Positions 5,506 to 9,508 of a DNA stretch of 9,508 bases are shown piece by piece. Position 1 is the stretch's first letter, and each line of letters opens with the position of its first letter. The notes under the pieces were generated by a model, which was not told the origin of the DNA, made no database searches, and worked only from the letters and a program-made list of their open reading frames with translations. The position numbers were made by a program, and so were the translations under genes. Source of the DNA: JAUSKF01 sp964545345 (GTDB taxonomy: Bacteria; Patescibacteriota; Minisyncoccia; UBA6257; WO2-44-18); assembly GCA_964545345.1 (NCBI GenBank), contig CAZJFE010000027.1, forward strand, positions 1 to 9,508, written 5' to 3'.

Positions 5506-5534
5506 AATATACATTATTTATTTTCATTTATCAA
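5506..5534 (-). promoter_or_regulatory. Sigma70 promoter of the 211-residue ORFan
   Basis: On the minus strand, -35 TTGATA (5529-5534) and -10 TATATT (5506-5511) are 17 bases apart. The leader contains ACAAGGAG, as does the leader of the GRDP-like gene. The -35 overlaps GAGCCATTGA (5531-5540), the same 10-mer as at 4562-4571. Confidence 0.8.
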
Positions 5535-5545
5535 TGGCTCGCTAT

Positions 5546-5573
5546 TTGTAAAGAAACCGGGAAGAGTTAGAAT
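5546..5573 (+). promoter_or_regulatory. Promoter of the amber-interrupted small gene
   Basis: -35 TTGTAA (5546-5551) and -10 TAGAAT (5568-5573) are 16 bases apart. The two divergent -35 boxes (5529-5534 and 5546-5551) are 11 bases apart, back to back, so one regulator could act on both genes. Confidence 0.55.
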
Positions 5574-5600
5574 AAAGCCAGTACTAAAGAGGAGGTCAAA

Positions 5601-5879
5601 GTGATCGAGAAAGACCCCTACGAAGAGGCGCTGTACAAAGCATCAATAATGGAAATGCTTTTGCGAAAATTTTTTGATAATCCCGACTTAAAGGAAGCTG
5701 ATGATCAGAGGAAAAATTCTATGTTTGCCGCTCTGATCCTGAAAGATGAAATTGAGGCGATGGGCTTTCCGGTTGATTATATGATCACCTATTTCTATCC
5801 CTACCAACTCGGCCACCGATCCAGAGTTTGTGTCGGCGTTACCGTTCACCGCCCTCCCAAGAATGGCACCCCGGAATAG
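5601..5879 (+). CDS. Small hypothetical protein ending at an in-frame amber codon
   Basis: This 92-residue protein starts at GTG, with GAGGAGG placed 5-6 bases upstream. It reads as a soluble, acidic, mostly helical N-terminal half (EEALYKASIMEMLLRKFF, then a helix with ILKDEIEAM) followed by strand-like sequence (YMITYFYPYQL, VCVGVTVHRPP). No family recognised. The frame ends at TAG (5877-5879), but the same frame then stays open for 28 sense codons to TAA at 5964-5966, 6 bases before the terminator. The natural gene end is therefore probably 5966 (121 codons including the amber). The interruption could be a recent nonsense mutation, a read-through site, or a sequencing or assembly error. 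TAG ends several neighbouring genes, so general reassignment is ruled out. Confidence 0.65.
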   Translation: MIEKDPYEEALYKASIMEMLLRKFFDNPDLKEADDQRKNSMFAALILKDEIEAMGFPVDYMITYFYPYQLGHRSRVCVGVTVHRPPKNGTPE

Positions 5880-5966
5880 CAGGCCGATTATGATCGCTGG
5901 TTCAAAGGAAAAATGGGTTTATCGGATGATCAGTTCAATCCTCCGAATCCTGATCCGGAGAAGTAA
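5877..5966 (+). other. In-frame continuation after the TAG of the 5601 gene
   Basis: After TAG come 28 sense codons in the same frame: QADYDRWFKGKMGLSDDQ, then FNPPNPDPEK and TAA. The composition (Asp, Pro, Asn, Lys, aromatic residues) looks like a normal soluble C-terminus. No separate start or ribosome binding site for it is evident. The terminator follows the TAA directly. Confidence 0.55.
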
Positions 5967-5972
5967 AAAAAT

Positions 5973-5999
5973 ACCGGGCACACACTTTATGTGCCCGGT
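5973..5999. terminator. Bidirectional terminator between convergent small genes
   Basis: A perfect 10-bp stem ACCGGGCACA / TGTGCCCGGT has a 7-base loop, with TTTATTTATT after it on the + strand and a U-run (from AAAAAAAT) on the minus strand. It serves the 5601 gene and the zinc-ribbon pair ending at 6010. Confidence 0.9.
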
Positions 6000-6009
6000 T
6001 TATTTATTC

Positions 6010-6240
6010 TTATCCAAGCTGTCCTGTGGGGGGTAAATCTGGCATCGGCTTCGGGAGATAGTACTTGCCGAAATATTCCTGCCGATCCAGCCAACAATCA
6101 ATGCAGAAATGTCCGGTGCGCTGATCAGGGACCAGTTTTCCCCAATGCTCTATTTGCACACCGAGAACTCCGCAATCGTTGCAAAAAACGTCTTTCTTTT
6201 CTCCGTAAGTCACCGTCCCGGCTGGTTGTTTGGATGCCAT
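6010..6240 (-). CDS. Small zinc-ribbon protein, second of a paralogous pair
   Basis: This 76-residue protein has C20-x2-C23 (FCNDCG) and C46-x2-C49 (FCIDCW), a four-Cys zinc-ribbon pattern, followed by an aromatic and proline-rich tail. The ATG at 6240 is chosen because it lies two bases after the TGA of the upstream zinc-ribbon gene, and AAGGTG precedes it by 9 bases inside that gene. Coupled translation is likely. The Cys spacing is almost the same as in its neighbour, so the pair probably arose by duplication. Family and partner unknown; small zinc ribbons may bind nucleic acid or protein. A strong terminator lies 10 bases downstream. Confidence 0.72.
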   Translation of the reverse strand: MASKQPAGTVTYGEKKDVFCNDCGVLGVQIEHWGKLVPDQRTGHFCIDCWLDRQEYFGKYYLPKPMPDLPPTGQLG

Positions 6241-6242
6241 CG

Positions 6243-6464
6243 TCAGCAACACCTTCGGTTGTGAGGCAGAGGCTTGGCTTCCCCGTGCTGACGATGCCAA
6301 TGAGCTCGCTGCTCGTGACAAACCGGACAAAGATAACCCATCTCCCCGACGGGAAGTAAAGCCGGACCGGTGCAAAGATGAGTCTCTTCAGTATTTCCAC
6401 AATCCACGCAGGGTTTATCATTCTTCTTTTCCTCTTCAGACGTCCAATCTTCCAAATCAGCCAT
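6243..6464 (-). CDS. Small zinc-ribbon protein, first of a paralogous pair
   Basis: This 73-residue protein begins with an acidic stretch (ADLEDWTSEEE). It then has C19-x2-C22 (PCVDCG) and C46-x2-C49 (LCPVCH), separated by 23 residues against 22 in its partner. A His-rich tail ends in Cys72-Cys73. The shared layout is C-x-D-C-G, then L-x-P near the middle, then G-x-x-C-x-x-C. The start is well supported: AGGAGG lies 5-6 bases before the ATG. That Shine-Dalgarno is part of an 18-base inverted repeat with 6718-6735, so translation could be controlled by leader folding. No function can be assigned beyond probable zinc binding. Confidence 0.75.
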   Translation of the reverse strand: MADLEDWTSEEEKKNDKPCVDCGNTEETHLCTGPALLPVGEMGYLCPVCHEQRAHWHRQHGEAKPLPHNRRCC

Positions 6465-6470
6465 GCTTGC

Positions 6471-6735
6471 CTCCTCTTTCTCTGTAAAGCTCTATCGCAA
6501 CACAGCGAATTTTATTCTTAGAGCGAGGCGCCCGGATTGGAGATAGATATCTATTCTCCAATCCGGGCAACAAAGCTATCAGATAAAATTCGCGTGTCCC
6601 GTGAGCGGGTTGCGGGAAAAATTCCCGGTTAACTGTGTCGTTCGTCGTTGCTGTAGGGTATACAGCTGCCTCCTCACTCCTTGTTCCCGGTAATTTCTCC
6701 TCACAACGCGAAGAGAGTTTACAGAGAAAGAGGAG
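6471..6735 (-). promoter_or_regulatory. Long nested inverted repeat, possible leader RNA of the zinc-ribbon genes
   Basis: It fills most of the 330-base gene-free stretch 6465-6794. The outer stem is 18 perfect pairs, CTCCTCTTTCTCTGTAAA (6471-6488) with 6718-6735, continued by 6490-6498 / 6708-6715 with bulges. Inside, ACAC-a-GCGAATTTTAT (6500-6515) pairs with 6583-6597. Within that, a 13-bp stem (6531-6543 / 6555-6567) is capped by the palindrome TAGATATCTA. Further hairpins are 6598-6609 and 6613-6627. As minus-strand RNA the last arm contains the AGGAGG of the 6464 gene, so full folding would hide it. There is no ATG across the minus-strand leader, although three GGAG-like motifs occur. 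It could instead be a DNA element or a plus-strand RNA ending near 6785. Confidence 0.6.
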
Positions 6736-6740
6736 ACTGA

Positions 6741-6785
6741 CCTCTCCAGGAACTGCTACTTATAGTAAGGCAGGTGGGGCTTTTT
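6741..6785 (+). terminator. Possible plus-strand terminator next to the nested repeat
   Basis: CTGC-TACT-tat-AGTA-ag-GCAG forms a small hairpin, and CCTCTCC upstream can pair imperfectly with GGTGGGG downstream. TTTTT follows at 6781-6785. A plus-strand terminator here would imply a plus-strand transcript across the 6490-6740 element, for which I see no clear promoter or gene. Confidence 0.3.
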
Positions 6786-6789
6786 GCAA
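6762..6789 (-). promoter_or_regulatory. Weak candidate promoter before the zinc-ribbon leader
   Basis: On the minus strand, -35 TTGCAA (6784-6789) and -10 TACTAT (6762-6767) are 16 bases apart, each matching 4 of 6 consensus bases. A start near 6753 would place the whole nested repeat in the leader of the 6464 gene. Read-through from the GNAT gene is an alternative, since no minus-strand terminator follows that gene. Confidence 0.3.
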
Positions 6790-6794
6790 TAGCA

Positions 6795-7256
6795 TTACAG
6801 CGGCCGCCTCATGCGTAATTTAACCTCCTGAAATCCCAACTTACGCCATAAAGCGATCGCGCTTTCATTTCTAAAATCCACGTTCAACTCAACAAAATTA
6901 ACTTTCTTTTTCTTAAGCCAGGAAAGCGCGGCTTCAAAAAGCTGACCGGCGATCCCTTGCCTCCGATATTTTTCCTCCACAAAAGAGTCATAAATCATAC
7001 CCATCCTTTTTTCGGCGGAGTAGTCCGGGGCGCTTTCTACGCCAACCCGGATATAACCAACTATGCCGGCCGTCTCTTCAGCTAGAAAAACCTGCGTCTC
7101 CGGGTCATCCAACCAACTACTAACAATACCCTCCAAATCGCTGTATGCCTTAACTGCCTTATAAGCAGGATCCAAGGAGTGATGGTGGTCGGCTATTTTT
7201 TTGACCAGAACCAGAACATCGCTCAAATCACTTTTCTTAAAAGTCCGAATTTCCAT
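6795..7256 (-). CDS. GNAT family N-acetyltransferase
   Basis: This 153-residue protein has the single-domain GNAT layout. The N-terminal MEIRTFKKSDLSDV is typical of the family's first strand and helix. The acetyl-CoA site is motif A, ending in Y-R-R-Q-G-I-A-G (97-104, the R/Q-x-x-G-x-G/A loop). Motif B is N-E-S-A-I-A-L-W-R-K-L-G-F (130-142). The ATG at 7256 lies one base after the MurF stop; an upstream extension of 14 codons would lie inside murF. It is the last gene of the ftsI-murF-GNAT operon. GNATs acetylate amines on small molecules, ribosomal proteins or amino sugars. A cell-wall or precursor substrate is suggested only by its position. Confidence 0.88.
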   Translation of the reverse strand: MEIRTFKKSDLSDVLVLVKKIADHHHSLDPAYKAVKAYSDLEGIVSSWLDDPETQVFLAEETAGIVGYIRVGVESAPDYSAEKRMGMIYDSFVEEKYRRQGIAGQLFEAALSWLKKKKVNFVELNVDFRNESAIALWRKLGFQEVKLRMRRPL

Positions 7257-7257
7257 A

Positions 7258-8490
7258 TTACAGTTGGCGGATTTCTTCCACGATTTTATCCAAACCAATC
7301 GCCCGAGAGGCCTTAATTAAAATCAGATCCCCTTTCTTAATCAAATCTTCCACCGGATCCTTCGCCTGATCGGCGAAATCAAAAGTAAAAATATTTTTTT
7401 TGGATAAACCGGATTTATTAGCCGCGTCAGCAATGAACTTTGCCCGTGGGCCAACGGTAACTAAAACATCAAAAACTTTAGCCGCCAGTCGGCCAATTTC
7501 TTCATGCGCTTCAATCGCGTACTTGCCAATCTCAAGCATATCTCCCAACACCGCCACTTTTCTCGCCGCCTTGAATTCCTTCATCGTATCTATCGCAGCG
7601 TGCATGGAGAGCGGCGAGGCGTTGTAGGTGTCGTCAAAAATCAGCGTCCCCTTTTCTCCCGCTACCAATCTGCCGCGCCGCGGAGGCACCTGATAATAAT
7701 TTAACGCCTCGGAAATCCTCACCAAATTCATTCCGAAAGAAAGCCCCACTGCCGCCGCGGCGGCGGCCGCGTAGGCCTGGGCTTTGCCGAAAGCGCTATT
7801 TAAACGAACCGGCACAAAACTGCCACCGTATTCTAATTTAAAAGAGAGACCAACCGGCTTTCCGTCTTCTACCCGGTTTTCAAAATTAGTAATCCGCACC
7901 TCCGCTCCATTGCCAAAACCATAGGTGATCACGTGCGCCCGGGTTTTATCGCGCATGTCATAAATCGCTTCGTCGTCATAATTTAAAACCGCGAAACCGA
8001 TCGCCGGTAGCGCTTCCACTAAACGCGCTTTTTCTTTCGCCACCGCGTCCGGACCGCTATAAAACTCCACGTGCGCCGGAATATCGCCAACCGCGGTAAC
8101 TACTCCGATCTGAGGACGAGCCAAATCCAAAAGATATTTCAAATCCCCCAGACGATCCGCGCCGTATTCTAAAACCAGAATTTCCGGGTACTTACCGCCG
8201 AAAATTAACTTGATCAGAGAAGTGAAAATCACCCGCAACCAAAAAAAGAATCCCCCCGATTTTTCCCATTCGCCCAGAATTGTCAGCGGTAAACCGAATT
8301 CATTATTAAAATTGCCGCTGGAAGATCGAACTTTCCGAATAGATTTCAAAACGGCCGCGACCGCTTCTTTAGTGGAAGTCTTGCCGACGGTTCCGGTAAT
8401 GCCAATCACACTCGGTTGATGTTTCCGGATCATCCAACGCGCCAGTAGGCGCAAAAAATTCTTCAGTTGTTTCCTTAAAAGGTTTTTCAT
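7258..8490 (-). CDS. murF: UDP-N-acetylmuramoyl-tripeptide--D-alanyl-D-alanine ligase
   Basis: This cytoplasmic ATP-dependent Mur ligase adds D-Ala-D-Ala to the UDP-MurNAc tripeptide, completing the peptidoglycan precursor. In the 410 residues: ATP loop G-I-T-G-T-V-G-K-T-S-T-K (30-41), S-G-N-F-N-N-E-F-G-L-P-L-T (58-70), L-E-Y-G-A-D (107-112), H140, K154 at the carbamylated-Lys position, PPRRGRL (269-275), the MurF-typical D-D-T-Y-N-A-S-P (286-293), L-G-D-M-L-E (315-320) and KASRAIGLDKIV (393-404). The ATP loop lies only about 30 residues from the start, against about 107 in E. coli, so the usual N-terminal UDP-binding domain is absent and replaced by a basic amphipathic stretch. A hydrophobic segment lies at 81-97. 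The start is 5 bases after the ftsI stop. Confidence 0.93.
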   Translation of the reverse strand: MKNLLRKQLKNFLRLLARWMIRKHQPSVIGITGTVGKTSTKEAVAAVLKSIRKVRSSSGNFNNEFGLPLTILGEWEKSGGFFFWLRVIFTSLIKLIFGGKYPEILVLEYGADRLGDLKYLLDLARPQIGVVTAVGDIPAHVEFYSGPDAVAKEKARLVEALPAIGFAVLNYDDEAIYDMRDKTRAHVITYGFGNGAEVRITNFENRVEDGKPVGLSFKLEYGGSFVPVRLNSAFGKAQAYAAAAAAAVGLSFGMNLVRISEALNYYQVPPRRGRLVAGEKGTLIFDDTYNASPLSMHAAIDTMKEFKAARKVAVLGDMLEIGKYAIEAHEEIGRLAAKVFDVLVTVGPRAKFIADAANKSGLSKKNIFTFDFADQAKDPVEDLIKKGDLILIKASRAIGLDKIVEEIRQL

Positions 8491-8495
8491 TGCGC

Positions 8496-9508
8496 TTAAT
8501 CCGCCAACCGGTCAGCCGGAATATTATAGTAGTTTATAACAAACTGAGCCAGTTCGCGAAAGGCCGGAACCACGGTAGCGCCCGCTAATCCTACTCCTTT
8601 CGGCTTATCAATTTTGATCAAAATGGTGAACTTAGGATCGGACGCCGGAGCGAAGCCGGTGTAGCTATGAATATATTGATCGCTATATCCGCCATTCCGG
8701 AAATCAGGAACCTGGGCAGTTCCGGTCTTTCCGGCAATTCTATAGCCGTCAATTTTCGCAACCTCCGCCTTAGTTACCGCTGAAACCATCATCTCCGTGA
8801 CCTGCTCGGCCGCCTCCGAAGAAATCACCGCACCCAAAACTTCCGGCGGATGGCCGGCTAAAATATTGGGCTTCATCAAGACTCCCTTGTTGGCCAGCGC
8901 GGAGATTGCGTTGATTAACTGCAGTGGGGTTACAGAAACGCCTTGTCCGAAGGAGGCCGTGGCGAAATTAATATCCCGAGTGCTAATTTTTAGGTTACCC
9001 AACCGGCCGCTCAATTCACCCGGCAAGGTTATACCGGAAAGATCATCTAGGCCGAATTTCAGCAAATAATTATAGAAGAGATCGTGGCCGGTTTTTTTCT
9101 CCGCGAATGCCGCCCCGGTGTTGATGGACTGCTCAATCACCTCAGTCATAGTTGTCTGCCCGTGCGCTTTTCCGTCCCAGTTTTTAATTGTCTTGCCGTT
9201 CAATGTCAGAGAACCGGTGTCGTAATAGGAAGTAGCGGGCGTGATTTTCCCAGCGTCTAGCCCGGACGCCATCGTCAAAACTTTAAAAACCGAACCGGGT
9301 TCATAAACCGCCTGGATCGCCGGATTAGTGAAGTTCTCTAAATCAAACTTGGCATATTCGTTCGGATCAAAAGTCGGGTAATTGCCCATCGCGAGAATAT
9401 CTCCGGTCTTCGGATCTTGCACAATTACTGTTCCTCCAGCGGCGTCATATCTATCAATCAGATCTTTCAAAACTTTTTCTGATTGGGACTGGATATTCCG
9501 ATCAATAG
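8496..9508 (-). CDS. ftsI: Class B penicillin-binding protein, transpeptidase domain (partial)
   Basis: This is the C-terminal 337 residues of a PBP2/FtsI-type DD-transpeptidase, which cross-links peptidoglycan peptides on the outer face of the membrane. The 5' end runs off the window: the frame is still open at 9508 and begins I-D-R-N-I-Q, the conserved start of the transpeptidase domain. All three catalytic motifs are present: E-P-G-S-V-F-K with the active Ser (codon near 9293), S-I-N (near 9128) and K-T-G-T (near 8729). G-G-T-V-I-V-Q-D-P-K-T-G-D-I-L-A-M is also typical. It ends about 75 residues after K-T-G-T with no PASTA domains. It is upstream of murF by 5 bases, a dcw-cluster style arrangement. 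FtsI is preferred over the elongation PBP2 because of the murF neighbour; this is inference. Confidence 0.9.
   Translation of the reverse strand, partial: IDRNIQSQSEKVLKDLIDRYDAAGGTVIVQDPKTGDILAMGNYPTFDPNEYAKFDLENFTNPAIQAVYEPGSVFKVLTMASGLDAGKITPATSYYDTGSLTLNGKTIKNWDGKAHGQTTMTEVIEQSINTGAAFAEKKTGHDLFYNYLLKFGLDDLSGITLPGELSGRLGNLKISTRDINFATASFGQGVSVTPLQLINAISALANKGVLMKPNILAGHPPEVLGAVISSEAAEQVTEMMVSAVTKAEVAKIDGYRIAGKTGTAQVPDFRNGGYSDQYIHSYTGFAPASDPKFTILIKIDKPKGVGLAGATVVPAFRELAQFVINYYNIPADRLAD

Noticed and set aside
5601..5966. Reassigned UAG, or UGA as in some Patescibacteria
   Set aside because: TAG ends the genes stopping at 454, 2389, 2628 and 3803, and TGA ends the gene stopping at 6243. Reading through them gives no sensible extensions.
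4576..6735. tRNA, tmRNA or RNase P RNA in the two structured gaps
   Set aside because: No T-loop GGTTCRA signature, CCA-adjacent acceptor stem, tmRNA tag frame or RNase P GAGGAAAGTCC motif was found.
6635..6823. 62-codon + frame inside the nested repeat region
   Set aside because: No ribosome binding site. It overlaps stem sequences, a possible terminator and the end of the GNAT gene; the composition is low-complexity.

Overview
The window looks like a chromosomal fragment of a bacterium from the Candidate Phyla Radiation (Patescibacteria) or a similarly reduced lineage. This rests on gene style, not on a marker gene. The MurF is compact, has no N-terminal domain, and lies directly between a class B penicillin-binding protein and a GNAT enzyme. 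There is a small YggU protein, a stand-alone Cas4/RecB-like nuclease with no CRISPR genes, and many very short lineage-specific genes. TAA, TAG and TGA all act as ordinary stops, so the standard bacterial code applies.

Layout. Positions 1-450 hold a small Cys-rich two-pass membrane protein (+). Positions 454-2344 hold a divergent pair, a DUF4406-like protein (-) and S-adenosylhomocysteinase (+), with overlapping promoters between them. Positions 2389-3386 are a two-gene (-) unit of PD-(D/E)XK nuclease then YggU. Positions 3423-5966 are an accessory block of short, self-contained units: a 14-residue Lys-rich peptide; a membrane-anchored GRDP-like protein coupled to a 54-residue membrane peptide; an unrecognised 211-residue protein; and a divergent small gene interrupted by an in-frame amber codon. 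Positions 6010-6464 carry two tandem paralogous zinc-ribbon proteins (-). Positions 6795-9508 are a tight cell-wall operon (-): FtsI-type transpeptidase (cut by the window edge), MurF, GNAT.

Two intergenic stretches of about 330 bases are unusual. Positions 4576-4730 form a three-stem, cloverleaf-like inverted-repeat element. Positions 6471-6735 form a longer nested inverted repeat whose inner arm contains the Shine-Dalgarno sequence of the first zinc-ribbon gene. The second could be a structured leader RNA that hides the ribosome binding site, a separate RNA, or a mobile or recombinational DNA element. These elements, the amber-interrupted gene and the GRDP-like pair are the best leads.

Working together: FtsI and MurF serve peptidoglycan synthesis, and S-adenosylhomocysteinase serves the methyl cycle. 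The accessory genes are well formed, with near-consensus promoters, strong Shine-Dalgarno sites and perfect terminators, but they have no assigned pathway. Three terminators (412-438, 2347-2375, 5973-5999) lie between convergent genes and can serve both strands.
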